Assembly: GCF_003253995.1 (NCBI RefSeq)
Contig: NZ_QKZL01000001.1
Coordinates: forward strand, 124,001-188,000
DNA length: 64,000 bases
From: Palleronia aestuarii
Lineage (GTDB): Bacteria; Pseudomonadota; Alphaproteobacteria; Rhodobacterales; Rhodobacteraceae
Reading direction: 5' to 3'
The stretch's first letter is position 1, and every line of letters begins with the position of its first letter. A program made the translations under genes and the position numbers. Shown here piece after piece: positions 27,197-36,680 of this stretch. The notes below the pieces were generated by a model. That model ran no database searches and had not been told where the DNA came from. It worked only from the letters and a program-made list of their open reading frames with translations.

Positions 27197-27753
27197 CGAT
27201 GGACCCGAAAACCCGGACGCTGTTCCAGACGCTCGGCGTCGTCGTCTTCATGGGGTCGATGGCGTGGGCGTCCGTTCCGCTCTACAACTGGTTCTGCGCC
27301 GTGACCGGCTATGGAGGTGAGACGAGCATCGCTGAGACGGGATCGGACACAGTTCTCGACCGCACGATCAAGGTCCGCTTCGACGCGACCGTGGCGAGCG
27401 GCATGCCGTGGGAATTCAAACCCGTGGAGCGCGAGATAGAATTGCGGATCGGCGAGACGGGTCTTGCCTTCTACGAGGCGTACAACCCCACTGACCGTCC
27501 GGTCGCGGGACAGGCTGCCTACAACGTCGCGCCCTTCGGTGCCGGAAGTTTTTTCAGCAAGATCGAGTGTTTCTGCTTCACCGAGCAGGTCCTGCAGCCC
27601 GGCGAGCGCGTCGAGATGCCGGTCAGCTTCTATGTCGACCCGGCCATCGTCGAGGATCGCGACGCGAAGTTTGTCAACCACATCACACTATCATACACGT
27701 TCTACCAGATCGACCTGCCGGAGGAAACGCAGGCAAGTCTCGATCTGAACTAA
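27193..27753 (+). CDS. ctaG: CtaG/Cox11, copper chaperone for cytochrome oxidase CuB
   Basis: A 186-residue membrane-anchored periplasmic protein that delivers copper to the CuB site of subunit I. It has an N-terminal helix (about 10-28) and the copper-binding motif ECFCFTEQ near residue 119, in a beta-sheet domain with [14 protein letters not shown] before it and [11 protein letters not shown] near the end. The start is the ATG at 27193, overlapping the previous stop. The open frame extends upstream, but that is a shadow of ctaB. Confidence 0.95.
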   Translation: MTMDPKTRTLFQTLGVVVFMGSMAWASVPLYNWFCAVTGYGGETSIAETGSDTVLDRTIKVRFDATVASGMPWEFKPVEREIELRIGETGLAFYEAYNPTDRPVAGQAAYNVAPFGAGSFFSKIECFCFTEQVLQPGERVEMPVSFYVDPAIVEDRDAKFVNHITLSYTFYQIDLPEETQASLDLN

Positions 27754-27778
27754 GAGCCGCATCAGGGATCCAGTGAGC

Positions 27779-28570
27779 ATGGCGCACGAAAAGAACCACG
27801 ATTACCATATCCTCCCGCCGAGCATGCATCCCTTCCTCGCCGCGGTCGGGGGGTTTATCATGCTCTTCGGGGCCGTGCTGTGGATGCATTCGATCACGCC
27901 CTTCATGTTCTTCATCGGGCTGGCCCTGGTGCTCTACGTGATGTTCGCATGGTGGTCCGACGTGATCGCGGAATCGAACGAGGGCGATCACACGCCCGTC
28001 GTCCGCATCGGCCTGCGCTACGGCTTCATCATGTTCATCATGTCGGAGGTGATGTTCTTCGCGGCCTGGTTCTGGTCGTTCTTCAAGCACGCCATGTATC
28101 CGATGGAGACCTTCTCCGAGGGGCAGTGGCCGCCCCCTTCGATCGAGACCTTCGATCCGTGGCACCTGCCGCTCATCAATACACTGATCCTGCTCTGCTC
28201 CGGCGCGGCCGCGACATGGGCGCACCACGCGCTTGTCCACGAGAACAACCGCAAGGACATGGCATGGGGACTGATCCTCGCGGTCGGTCTGGGCATCCTC
28301 TTCACCGTGTTCCAGATCTACGAATACAGCCACGCGGCCTTCGGGTTCGGCGGCAACATCTATGGTGCGAACTTCTTCATGGCGACGGGCTTCCACGGCG
28401 CGCATGTGGTCATCGGGACGATCTTCCTCTTCGTGTGCTACATGCGTCTGCGCGCGGGGCACTTCTCTCCCGAGAAGCATGTCGGTTTCGAGGCGGCCGC
28501 CTGGTACTGGCATTTCGTTGATGTCGTCTGGCTGTTCCTCTTCGCGGCGATCTACATCTGGGGATCGTGA
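27779..28570 (+). CDS. coxC: Cytochrome c oxidase subunit III
   Basis: A 263-residue seven-helix membrane subunit, starting [19 protein letters not shown] as in related oxidases. Conserved features are the [11 protein letters not shown] segment and [10 protein letters not shown] with [16 protein letters not shown] near the C terminus, which line the lipid cleft and proton-entry side. The ATG at 27779 is chosen over the in-frame GTG at 27773 because of the family start; AGGGAT lies upstream. Confidence 0.97.
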   Translation: MAHEKNHDYHILPPSMHPFLAAVGGFIMLFGAVLWMHSITPFMFFIGLALVLYVMFAWWSDVIAESNEGDHTPVVRIGLRYGFIMFIMSEVMFFAAWFWSFFKHAMYPMETFSEGQWPPPSIETFDPWHLPLINTLILLCSGAAATWAHHALVHENNRKDMAWGLILAVGLGILFTVFQIYEYSHAAFGFGGNIYGANFFMATGFHGAHVVIGTIFLFVCYMRLRAGHFSPEKHVGFEAAAWYWHFVDVVWLFLFAAIYIWGS

Positions 28571-28615
28571 GCGGAGACCGACGCGGGCTCGGATAGCCCA
28601 GCAACGAACGCGTAC

Positions 28616-28637
28616 AGGGCGCCATCGGCGCCCTTTC
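28616..28637 (+). terminator. Terminator-like hairpin after coxC
   Basis: A perfect eight-base-pair GC-rich stem (AGGGCGCC / GGCGCCCT) with an ATC loop, followed by TTCCC. It sits in the 80 bp between coxC and surf1 and probably reduces read-through from the structural genes into surf1-thrC. Confidence 0.6.
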
Positions 28638-28650
28638 CCGTGAGGCGTGG

Positions 28651-29334
28651 ATGCGACTTGTACTTCTGGTGGTTTCCGGCGTCCTTGCCGTGGCCGTCCT
28701 TGTTTCGCTCGGTTTGTGGCAGGTTCAGAGACTTCATTGGAAGCAGGAGATCCTCACGCGGATTGAAACCAGAATCAGCGCCGATCCCTCTCCCTTGCCC
28801 GCGACGTTCGACGAGGCGGCGGATCGCTACCGCCCCGTAGAAATCTCCGGGCGCAGCACGGGAGAGGAACTTCACGTCCTCGTCTCCACGGCCGCGACCG
28901 GCGCGGGTTACAGGGTCATCGTCCCGTTCGAAACCGACGAGGGTCGTCGGATCATGGTCGATCTCGGTGTCATTCCGACCGAGGAAAAGGCCCCCCCGAG
29001 GGCCGGTCAGCATATGGACGTCTTGGGCAACCTCCACTGGCCCCAGGAAACGGATCGTTTCACACCTGACCCTGAACGTGGGCGCAATATCTGGTTCGCG
29101 CGCGACGTGCCGATCATGGCGGAAACCCTGGGCACGGAACCCGTGCTGGTGGTTGCGCGGCGGACGGAGCCGCCTGTTCCCGACGTCCTGGCCTTGCCGA
29201 TCACGACCGAGGGTATTCCGAACGATCACCTGAACTACGCGATCACCTGGTTTTCCCTCGCCGCGATTTGCGCGGGGATGACACTCCTGCTGGCTTTGCG
29301 TATGGCACGGGGCAAGGAGGAGACCGACGGATGA
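28651..29334 (+). CDS. SURF1-family oxidase assembly protein
   Basis: A 227-residue protein with membrane helices at both ends (about 3-21 and 197-216) and a periplasmic loop, the SURF1 topology. Signatures: LGLWQVQRLHWK near 21-32, GYRVIVPF, and the C-terminal NDHLNYAITWFSLA. SURF1 proteins help insert heme A into subunit I. Its stop overlaps the thrC start (ATGA). Confidence 0.93.
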   Translation: MRLVLLVVSGVLAVAVLVSLGLWQVQRLHWKQEILTRIETRISADPSPLPATFDEAADRYRPVEISGRSTGEELHVLVSTAATGAGYRVIVPFETDEGRRIMVDLGVIPTEEKAPPRAGQHMDVLGNLHWPQETDRFTPDPERGRNIWFARDVPIMAETLGTEPVLVVARRTEPPVPDVLALPITTEGIPNDHLNYAITWFSLAAICAGMTLLLALRMARGKEETDG

Positions 29335-30710
29335 AATACCAATCGACGCGGGGACGGGCCCCGATCCTCGGTTTCGAGGAGACGGTTCTCGCCGGACTTG
29401 CACGCGACGGGGGCCTCTATGTCCCGACGGAACTCCCGCATCTCGATGCCGGGACGCTCGCGGACCTGCGGGGGCGTTCCTACGAGGATGTGGCGCTGCG
29501 CGTCATGCTGCCCTTTACCGATCTGGACGAGACGCGGCTCGGCGACATGATCGAAGCGGCCTATGCGGGATTCGGACACGCGGCCCGTGCGCCCCTGGTG
29601 CAGATCGACGCCGACCAGTGGCTTCTGGAACTCTTCCACGGGCCGACGCTGGCGTTCAAGGACTTCGCGATGCAGTTCATCGGGCAGGTCTTCCAGGACG
29701 CTATGAAGCGGCGGGGCGATCGGCTCACCATCGTCGGCGCGACGTCCGGTGATACCGGGTCGGCTGCGATCGAGGCGTTCCGGGGTCTCGACAATGTCGA
29801 ATGCTTCATCCTGCTGCCTGAGGGCCGCGTGAGCGAAGTGCAGCGTCGTCAGATGACGACGCCCACGGAGCCGAATGTCCACGCGATTGCGGTCGACGGG
29901 GATTTCGACGATTGCCAGGCACTGGTGAAGGCGATGTTCAACGACCACGCCTTCCGTGACCGGGTGAACCTGACGGCGGTGAACTCGATCAACTGGGCGA
30001 GGGTGCTTGCGCAGAGCGTCTATTACGTCAGTTCCGCCGTCGCGCTCGGCGCGCCGGAGCGATCCGTTTCCTATACCGTGCCCACGGGGAATTTCGGTGA
30101 CATCTTCGCCGGCGACCTCGCTCGGCGCATGGGAGTGCCGATCGATCGGCTCGTCATCGCGACGAACCGCAACGATATCCTCCACCGCACGATGGAGACG
30201 GGCGAGCACCGGAAGGAAGGTGTCGCGCCCACGATCTCGCCTTCCATGGATATCCAAGTCAGCTCCAACTTCGAGCGCGCGCTCTTTCGGGCCTACGACG
30301 AAGACGGAAATGCCGTGGCGCAATTGATGGAAGAACTCTCGAGCGAGGGCGGATTCTCCATTAGCCAGGGCGCGATGGGGGCCCTGAGGGAGGTCTATCG
30401 TTCCGGTTGCGCTTCGGAGGAGGAGACGGCTGCGACGATCCGCTCCATCTACGCGCGGACGGGTGAAGTGCTTTGCCCCCATACGGCGGTGGGCGTGAAG
30501 GTCGCGACGGAGCATCGGGGCGAGACGCCCATGGTCACGCTCGCGACGGCCCATCCCGCGAAATTCCCCGACGCGGTCGAGGCCGCAACCGGATCCCGAC
30601 CCGCCCTGCCGCCCCGGATGGCCGATCTCTTCGAAAGACCCGAGCGGATCACAACCGTGCCGAACGCGCTCGACGCGCTGAAAACCCTGATCGAGGAAAC
30701 CCTGTTTTGA
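29331..30710 (+). CDS. thrC: Threonine synthase
   Basis: A PLP-dependent lyase (459 residues) that converts O-phosphohomoserine to threonine. The PLP lysine is K110 in HGPTLAFKDFAMQF, and the phosphate-binding loop is GATSGDTGSAA. The start is the ATG at 29331, overlapping the SURF1 stop; a longer frame upstream is a shadow. It is the long type of threonine synthase with an N-terminal ST..RG motif. Confidence 0.97.
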   Translation: MKYQSTRGRAPILGFEETVLAGLARDGGLYVPTELPHLDAGTLADLRGRSYEDVALRVMLPFTDLDETRLGDMIEAAYAGFGHAARAPLVQIDADQWLLELFHGPTLAFKDFAMQFIGQVFQDAMKRRGDRLTIVGATSGDTGSAAIEAFRGLDNVECFILLPEGRVSEVQRRQMTTPTEPNVHAIAVDGDFDDCQALVKAMFNDHAFRDRVNLTAVNSINWARVLAQSVYYVSSAVALGAPERSVSYTVPTGNFGDIFAGDLARRMGVPIDRLVIATNRNDILHRTMETGEHRKEGVAPTISPSMDIQVSSNFERALFRAYDEDGNAVAQLMEELSSEGGFSISQGAMGALREVYRSGCASEEETAATIRSIYARTGEVLCPHTAVGVKVATEHRGETPMVTLATAHPAKFPDAVEAATGSRPALPPRMADLFERPERITTVPNALDALKTLIEETLF

Positions 30711-31969
30711 GCGTCGAACTCCATACCCTTCCGAATGGCCTCCGGATCGTGACGGAGCGGATGCCGGACCTGAAATCGGCGAGCATCGGTATCTGGGTCA
30801 CCGCCGGCGGACGCCACGAGCGGGCCGAGCAGAACGGCATTGCCCATTTCCTCGAGCACATGGCGTTCAAGGGTACCGCGCGCAGAAACGCGCTGCAAAT
30901 CGCGGAGGCGATCGAGGACGTGGGTGGCTACATCAACGCCTATACCAGCCGGGAGATGACGGCCTACTATGCGCGCGTGCTTGAGGCCGACGTACCGCTT
31001 GCCTTCGACGTGGTGGCCGACATCGTCCTTAATCCGATCTTCGACGCGCGCGAGATCGAGATCGAGCGAGGCGTGATCCTTCAGGAGATCGGTCAGGTCT
31101 TCGACACGCCCGACGACATCGTCTTCGACTGGTTGCAGGAGGCCGCCTATCCCGAACAACCGCTCGGACGCTCGATCCTCGGGCCGAGCGAGCGGGTAAG
31201 CCGCTTCGGACGCGACGATCTCTCGGGTTTCGTAGGCGAATGCTACGGGCCGGGCGACATGATCGTGGCCGCGGCGGGTGCCGTCGATCACGAGGCGATC
31301 GTCCGGCAGGCAGAGGCCCTCTTCGGCGATCGTCCGGCGCAGCCCATCCGGACCGCGGAACCGGCGCGGTTCGCTGGCGGCGAGCGGCGCGAGAGCAGGA
31401 CTCTCGAACAAGTTCATTTCACGCTGGGCTTCGAGGCGCCGAGCTACCGCGATCCGGAATTTTATGCCGCGCAAATCCATGCCTCGGCGCTCGGCGGCGG
31501 GATGTCGTCACGCCTCTTCCAGGAAGTGCGGGAAAAGCGCGGCCTGTGTTACTCCATCTTCGCCCAGGCCGGGGCCTACGACGACAGCGGCATGCTTACA
31601 ATCTATGCCGGTACGTCCGGGGACCAGATCGACGAACTCGCGGGGCTTACGATCGACGAGATCAAGCGCAGTGCGGAGACGATGACTCCCGCCGAGGTCG
31701 CGCGGGCGCGGGCGCAGATGAAGGCGGGCCTTCTCATGGGGCTCGAAAGCGCTTCGTCACGCGCGGAACGGCTGGCCCGCCTCCTGTCGATCTGGGGAAG
31801 GATTCCCGATCTCGACGAAACGGTCGCGCAGATCGACGCGGTGACGACGGGTGACGTGCGCGACTTCGCGACGCGCATGCTGTCGCAAAGTCCGGCGGCG
31901 ATGGCGCTCTACGGGCCGGTCGATCGGGCCCCGCATCTCGACGACCTGACACGCAGGCTCGCCGCCTGA
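30707..31969 (+). CDS. M16-family zinc peptidase (processing-peptidase-like)
   Basis: A 420-residue protein like the beta subunit of mitochondrial processing peptidase. The inverted zinc motif HFLEH is at 47-51 (H47, E50, H51), with the distal ligand E127 in GVILQEIGQVFD. The second half (from about 215) is the inactive M16C domain, with GGGMSSRLFQEVREKRGL. Start: the TTG at 30707 overlaps the thrC stop (TTGA) and yields MSVELHTLPNGLRIV, the normal beginning of the family. No signal peptide is present, so it is probably cytosolic. Confidence 0.93.
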   Translation: MSVELHTLPNGLRIVTERMPDLKSASIGIWVTAGGRHERAEQNGIAHFLEHMAFKGTARRNALQIAEAIEDVGGYINAYTSREMTAYYARVLEADVPLAFDVVADIVLNPIFDAREIEIERGVILQEIGQVFDTPDDIVFDWLQEAAYPEQPLGRSILGPSERVSRFGRDDLSGFVGECYGPGDMIVAAAGAVDHEAIVRQAEALFGDRPAQPIRTAEPARFAGGERRESRTLEQVHFTLGFEAPSYRDPEFYAAQIHASALGGGMSSRLFQEVREKRGLCYSIFAQAGAYDDSGMLTIYAGTSGDQIDELAGLTIDEIKRSAETMTPAEVARARAQMKAGLLMGLESASSRAERLARLLSIWGRIPDLDETVAQIDAVTTGDVRDFATRMLSQSPAAMALYGPVDRAPHLDDLTRRLAA

Positions 31970-32553
31970 TGCGGTTCATGCGGCGGGGGGTCCGTGTCGA
32001 GACGGACCGTTTGACACTGCGTCCGCCGCAGCATGGCGATTTTCGCGCCTGGACGAGCCTACGCCGTGACAGTGCGGCCTTTCTGCAGCCTTGGGAGCCG
32101 CTCTGGGCCGACGATCATCTGGCCCGGAAGAGTTTCACCAACCGCGTCTACTGGGCACAGCGGTCGCTGGCCAACGACACCGCGCTTCCCCTTTTTCTGA
32201 TCCGCCGGGAGGACGACGAACTCCTCGGCGCGATCACGCTCGACAACGTCCGGCGCGGGCCGGCACAATCGGGTACGCTTGGATACTGGATCGGCGCGAC
32301 CTTCGCACGACAGGGCTACATGGCCGAAGCGATTGCCGGCATCGTCCATCATGCCTTTACGCGCATGGAACTGAGCCGGGTCGAGGCCGCATGCCTCGCG
32401 GAGAATCGCGCCTCGCGCGCCGTTCTGGAACGCTCGGGCTTCAAGTACGAAGGAGTGGCCCAAAGCTATCTCCAGATCGCCGGGCGATGGCGAAACCACG
32501 TCCTCTACTCGATCCTGAGGTCCGATCGCCGCGGACGCACGGAGACGGGATGA
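31969..32553 (+). CDS. GNAT N-acetyltransferase, RimJ type
   Basis: A 194-residue acetyltransferase. The acetyl-CoA loop is ARQGYMAEA near residues 116-124, preceded by LGYWIG and followed by NRASRAVLERSGF, as in RimJ and RimL. The likely substrate is an N terminus of a protein such as a ribosomal protein, but this is not fixed by the sequence. Its ATG overlaps the peptidase stop (TGATG), so the chain from thrC is translationally coupled. An ATG at 31978 is a possible alternative. Confidence 0.88.
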   Translation: MRFMRRGVRVETDRLTLRPPQHGDFRAWTSLRRDSAAFLQPWEPLWADDHLARKSFTNRVYWAQRSLANDTALPLFLIRREDDELLGAITLDNVRRGPAQSGTLGYWIGATFARQGYMAEAIAGIVHHAFTRMELSRVEAACLAENRASRAVLERSGFKYEGVAQSYLQIAGRWRNHVLYSILRSDRRGRTETG

Positions 32554-32623
32554 CGCGCCGACTGGCGAGGAACGAATGTCGGGGTTAGTGTCGATCACGC
32601 AGAACCACTCCCGGAGCGGCGAC

Positions 32624-33451
32624 ATGCGATACCTGATCTATCTTCTTGCGGGTTTCCTGAGCGCAGGGCCCGCCCTGTCGCAGGGTCGCTCGGCCAGCCA
32701 CTGCATCGCGATCGCTGAGGCGGATCCGGGGATCACCTATCTCCACAAGGCGGCCTGGCGCGAGCCGATCGATGACCCTTACAGCGTACGGATCAGCTAT
32801 ATCGATCACTCGATGTTCCTGATCCAGACGGCGGGCGGTCTTTCCGCCGTCACCGATTACAACGGATATCTCGGTCCGGCCGACCTCGTCCCGGATGTAG
32901 TGACAATGAACCACGCCCATTCGACGCATTGGACGGCCCGTCCCGACGAGAGCATTCCCCACATCCTCGAAGGCTGGGGTGACGGGATCGAACCCAATCT
33001 GCACATGCTCGACTTGGACGAGATGCTGGTACGCAACGTGCCGACGGACATCAGGTCCTATTACGGCGACGGGGCCGAGCGGTACGGCAATTCGATCTTC
33101 GTCTTCGAGGTCGCGGGCCTTTGCATCGGTCATCTGGGGCATCTCCACCACGAACCGGATGCGGCGCAATATGCAGCCCTCGGGCGCCTAGATGTCGTGA
33201 TGGCGGCGGTCGACGGCAGCATGACCGTCGATGTCGAGACGATGATCGACGTGCTCGAACGGCTCGAAAGCTCGATTGTCATCCCGATGCACTGGTTCGG
33301 CGCAGCAACGCTCGAGCGGTTCCTGCAAGGAATCTCCGAGAGTTTCGAGATCGATCTGCGCCAGGACAGCGAACTGGAAGTCAGCCTACGCGACCTGCCG
33401 GACCGGCCGACGGTGATCGTCCTGCAGCCAGCCTTCCTTGCATCGGAATGA
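32624..33451 (+). CDS. Exported metallo-beta-lactamase-fold hydrolase
   Basis: A 275-residue protein with a signal peptide (MRYLIYLLAGFLSAGPALSQ, cleavage near residue 20). The fold shows IDHSMFLIQTAGG, then NHAHSTHW, an HxHxxH motif without the usual Asp before the last His. CIGHLGHLHHEP and IPMHWFG follow, giving His ligands for one or two metals in UlaG-like order. The substrate is unknown. The ATG at 32624 with GGAG nine bases upstream is preferred over the start at 32576. It overlaps the next gene by four bases. Confidence 0.82.
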   Translation: MRYLIYLLAGFLSAGPALSQGRSASHCIAIAEADPGITYLHKAAWREPIDDPYSVRISYIDHSMFLIQTAGGLSAVTDYNGYLGPADLVPDVVTMNHAHSTHWTARPDESIPHILEGWGDGIEPNLHMLDLDEMLVRNVPTDIRSYYGDGAERYGNSIFVFEVAGLCIGHLGHLHHEPDAAQYAALGRLDVVMAAVDGSMTVDVETMIDVLERLESSIVIPMHWFGAATLERFLQGISESFEIDLRQDSELEVSLRDLPDRPTVIVLQPAFLASE

Positions 33452-34914
33452 CGCTCGCCCCCCTTACGCCCGCCTTGCTCGCGGCGCTGCGCCCCGAACT
33501 TTCGGAGGGATGCGAGCGCGACATCTCGGATGCCTACCTCTCCGAACCGCGCGACCTCTGGCGCGGGGTAGCGGGCGCGATTCTCGCTCCTCGGGACGTG
33601 GAGGAGGTCGCCCGGATCGTCCGGTTCGCCGCGCGGGAACGGGTGGGCATCGTTCCGTGGAGCGGCGGGACCGGTCTCGTCGGGGGGCAGACGCTGACGG
33701 AAGGTCCGGCGCCGATCGTCCTGAGCCTCGAGCGAATGAGCAAGGTCCCTGCCGTCTATCCGCGGGAGAACGTTCTCGTAGCCGAGGCGGGCGCGATCCT
33801 TGCCGACGTCCACACGGCGGCGGCCGAATCCGACCGGCTTTTCCCCCTTTCGCTCGCCTCCGAAGGCTCGGCCCGGATCGGTGGTCTCCTCGCGACGAAT
33901 GCAGGCGGGGTCAACGTTCTTCGCTACGGCAACGCGCGGGATTTGTGCTTCGGAATCGAGGCGGTTCTGCCGGACGGGTCGATCATGCGGGGCCTAAAAC
34001 GGCTACGGAAGGACAACACCGGTTATGACCTCCGCAACCTGCTCATCGGGGCGGAGGGGACGCTCGGCGTCATCACCGCCGCGGCGCTGCGTCTTTTTCC
34101 GCAACCGGTTGAAACCGGAACCGCGATTCTCACCGTCGCGGGGCCTTCGGCAGCGCTGGATTTGCTCGAGATGGCCGAACGCCGCGGCGGCGTTTCGGCC
34201 TTCGAACTGATCTCGGGCCAGGGTCTACGTTTTCTGACCGAGACCGGCCTTCTGTCGCGTCTCCCGTTCGACGAAATCCCCGAATGGTGTGTCCTCGTCG
34301 AAATCGGCGCCGAGGCGGGCGGCATGGTCGGAGAGCGGCTCGAGACGCTCTTCACCGAAGGGTACGAGGCCGGGCTCGTTACGGACGGGGTCGTGGCGCA
34401 GAACGCGGCGCAGCGCGCCGAACTCTGGTCGATCCGGGAAACTATCCCCGAAGCGAACAGGCGCGTCGGCGCGATCGTCTCGAGCGACATCTCCCTACCG
34501 CTTTCGGCAATTCCCGATTTCCTGGAAAGCTGCGATGCGAAGCTCGCCACTGCCGATCTCCGGATCAACGCATTCGGACATCTTGGCGACGGCAATCTGC
34601 ACTACAACCTCTTCCCTCCGCCGGGGCGCAGCCGAGAGGAGTTTGCAGGGCAAAGAGCGGCATTGCGCCATATCATCGACGAAGAGGTGGCGGCCTATGA
34701 TGGTTCCTTCTCGGCGGAGCACGGGATCGGCCGCCTGAAGGTAACCCAGCTCCAGCGCTACGGCGATCCGGCGAAGCTTGCGGCGATGCGGGCGATCAAG
34801 AAAGCGCTCGACCCGGTCGGGATCATGAACCCCGGCGCCGTTCTCGGACCCGAGGTGCGCCGGAATTCGCCCAACTTCGAGACGGGCGCGTCCCTGACCG
34901 CAGACGCGGACTAG
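33448..34914 (+). CDS. FAD-linked 2-hydroxyacid dehydrogenase (GlcD/D-2HG type)
   Basis: A 488-residue flavoprotein of the FAD-binding type 4 / FAD-oxidase C family. The FAD domain shows PWSGGTGLVGGQT near residues 69-81 and ATNAGGVNVLRYGNARD; the C-terminal domain has FGHLGDGNLHYN and AEHGIGRLK, which bind substrate and metal. Candidates are D-2-hydroxyglutarate, D-lactate or glycolate; sequence reading cannot separate them. Its start overlaps the upstream hydrolase stop (ATGA). Its stop overlaps the convergent TerB-like gene by four bases. Confidence 0.9.
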   Translation: MTLAPLTPALLAALRPELSEGCERDISDAYLSEPRDLWRGVAGAILAPRDVEEVARIVRFAARERVGIVPWSGGTGLVGGQTLTEGPAPIVLSLERMSKVPAVYPRENVLVAEAGAILADVHTAAAESDRLFPLSLASEGSARIGGLLATNAGGVNVLRYGNARDLCFGIEAVLPDGSIMRGLKRLRKDNTGYDLRNLLIGAEGTLGVITAAALRLFPQPVETGTAILTVAGPSAALDLLEMAERRGGVSAFELISGQGLRFLTETGLLSRLPFDEIPEWCVLVEIGAEAGGMVGERLETLFTEGYEAGLVTDGVVAQNAAQRAELWSIRETIPEANRRVGAIVSSDISLPLSAIPDFLESCDAKLATADLRINAFGHLGDGNLHYNLFPPPGRSREEFAGQRAALRHIIDEEVAAYDGSFSAEHGIGRLKVTQLQRYGDPAKLAAMRAIKKALDPVGIMNPGAVLGPEVRRNSPNFETGASLTADAD

Positions 34915-35357
34915 CTGCGGCTCTCGACCCTGCGCCGAGCGAGGTTGCTGTCGCGATCGGTCACGCCGAGCATCGGGGCAATCATCCGGAGGAGTGAATC
35001 CTCCTCCTCGTCCCGTTTGCCGTCGGCCAGGACGACATCCCACAAGGCCTCGATCACCCCGATCCGGTCCTCGTAGGCAACATGATCCTTGATCGCCCGG
35101 GTGAACCGGACCGTGTCGGGCGCCTCCGCCTCGATCGTCTCCGCTTCGGCACGCAGCGCGGCGGCCTCGAACGGCGCAAGATCGTAGCGGCTGCCCAGGA
35201 CGCGGTCGATTCGCGTCATCTCGTCGGAGGCATAGGTTCCGTCGGCCCGCGCGATCCGGACGAGAAGAGCCGCCAGGGCCCGCCGTGCATCGTCCGCGTC
35301 TAGCGGGTCGGGATTGGCGTCATGCCCCGAGAGGCGGTTGAGAATGTCGCTGATCAT
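34911..35357 (-). CDS. TerB-family tellurite-resistance-like protein
   Basis: A 148-residue all-helical protein. The TerB-like domain covers about 25-140, with LLVRIARADGTYASDEMTRI and LWDVVLADGKRDEEEDSLL, the paired acidic A-D-G-x-x-x-x-E motifs that bind metal ions in this fold. The start is the ATG at 35357 (MISDILNRL). Stand-alone TerB proteins are common in alphaproteobacteria and their role is not established; tellurite resistance should not be assumed. Confidence 0.85.
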   Translation of the reverse strand: MISDILNRLSGHDANPDPLDADDARRALAALLVRIARADGTYASDEMTRIDRVLGSRYDLAPFEAAALRAEAETIEAEAPDTVRFTRAIKDHVAYEDRIGVIEALWDVVLADGKRDEEEDSLLRMIAPMLGVTDRDSNLARRRVESRS

Positions 35358-35497
35358 TCGCTGCGATATAGCCTTGTGTTGCCGCCTTGCAAAGATCCAC
35401 CGCAACGATACGACATGTAGTGGGCAAACGTGATTAGTCCTGTTGAATATCTTCGTGATCGCCTAGGTAGTTTGAAAGTTCAGCTGCCGGTCCAGAC

Positions 35498-36319
35498 ATG
35501 AAAATGCGCATACTTCCCGTCGTGATTCTCGCGATCACCCCCGTCACCGCATGGGCCGGCAATCTCGACGTGCCACCTACGGAGGCTGCGCCCGTGATGA
35601 TGGCGCAGGCCGCTCCGTCGCCCGACCTGATCTTCACCCTGCGCGGCGGCATCGCGTCCACCCCGGACTATTTCGGCTCCGACGAATACACCGTCGGTCC
35701 GGATTTCGCGTTCCGTCTGAACTATCTGCGTCTTCCCGGCGGGCGCGATTTCGGTACGCCCAATCTTGCCGAGCCGACCTACGGCGTCGGCCTCAGAGGA
35801 TCGTTCCGCTACATCAGCGAGCGCAGTTCCGACGACAATTCCGAGTTGTCCGGCCTCGACGATGTCGACACGTCGGTGGAGCTCGGTCTCGGCATCGGGT
35901 ACAGTTCGTACATCTTCGATGCCTTCGCTGACTTGCGGTATGGAGTCATCGGACACGATGCATTCGTCGGAGAAGTCGGGGCGGATCTGAAGGTGCATCC
36001 GACCGAGAATCTGACCCTTGCGGTGGGCCCGCGTCTTTTCCTCGGTTCAGACGATTACGCGTCAACGTATTTCGGCGTTTCCGACGATGAAGCCGTGGCC
36101 AGCCAGTTCGATGCCTATGATGCGAATGGCGGTCTGCTGAGCGCGGGTATGGAGATCGGTGCGCGCTACGAGATCAACCAGAACTGGGGGATCGAGGGCG
36201 CGGTGACTTGGGATCGGTTCACCGGTGATGCGGAGAACAGCCCGATCGTGGAGAATGGCGATCGCGACCAATACGGGCTTAGGGTCGGCGTCACGCGCCT
36301 CATCACTCTCGACTTCTGA
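35498..36319 (+). CDS. MipA/OmpV-family outer-membrane protein
   Basis: A 273-residue protein with a signal peptide (cleavage near AWAG, residue 20), followed by a beta-barrel with alternating hydrophobic strands and a C-terminal aromatic residue (ITLDF). The blocks STYFGVSDDEA and GARYEINQNWGIEGAVTWD are characteristic of MipA/OmpV. MipA in E. coli is a scaffold for murein enzymes; related proteins are general porin-like barrels. It is followed by a strong bidirectional terminator. Confidence 0.88.
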   Translation: MKMRILPVVILAITPVTAWAGNLDVPPTEAAPVMMAQAAPSPDLIFTLRGGIASTPDYFGSDEYTVGPDFAFRLNYLRLPGGRDFGTPNLAEPTYGVGLRGSFRYISERSSDDNSELSGLDDVDTSVELGLGIGYSSYIFDAFADLRYGVIGHDAFVGEVGADLKVHPTENLTLAVGPRLFLGSDDYASTYFGVSDDEAVASQFDAYDANGGLLSAGMEIGARYEINQNWGIEGAVTWDRFTGDAENSPIVENGDRDQYGLRVGVTRLITLDF

Positions 36320-36377
36320 TACCTATTACAGGGTCTCCTGCGGAACGACTTGAGGTCGAGACGCGGAGTACTGATCG

Positions 36378-36405
36378 AAAAGGAGCGCGTTTCCGCGCTC
36401 CTTTT
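36378..36405. terminator. Bidirectional terminator between MipA/OmpV and CsbD genes
   Basis: A perfect twelve-base-pair stem AAAAGGAGCGCG / CGCGCTCCTTTT with a TTTC loop. It has T-runs on both strands and lies between two convergent genes, the classic form of a shared Rho-independent terminator. Confidence 0.88.
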
Positions 36406-36411
36406 CCGTAT

Positions 36412-36582
36412 TTAATGCTTGATCGCGTCTTTGGCCTTGCCAACGCCCTTCTGGGCCTTGCCCTCGACCTGATCGCCTTGGCCTTCGTGCTTCAGACGTT
36501 CGTTGTTCGTCGCCTTGCCTGCAGCTTCTTTGACCTTGCCACCAACTTCTTTGGCGGCGCCTTCTGCTTTGTCCTTGTTCAT
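36412..36582 (-). CDS. CsbD-family stress-response protein
   Basis: A 56-residue, very hydrophilic protein (MNKDKAEGAAKEVGGKVKEA...), rich in Lys, Gly, Ala and Glu, with the internal KGVGKAKD repeat-like ending. It matches CsbD-like proteins, general stress proteins of unknown mechanism. Start: the ATG at 36582 has GGAGGT seven bases upstream; ATGs at 36588 and 36597 lie too close to or before that site. Confidence 0.88.
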   Translation of the reverse strand: MNKDKAEGAAKEVGGKVKEAAGKATNNERLKHEGQGDQVEGKAQKGVGKAKDAIKH

Positions 36583-36680
36583 CACCATTACCTCCATAGC
36601 GATGAGACCAGAACGGCCAAACGCGATCCCGGTTCCTATCGAGACCGCTTCGCGCGTTATCGTGATTGGCGACCGTCAGC

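Noticed and set aside
34911-35357. Tellurite resistance function for the TerB-like gene
   Set aside because: No other ter genes nearby; single TerB proteins are widespread and unlinked to tellurite.
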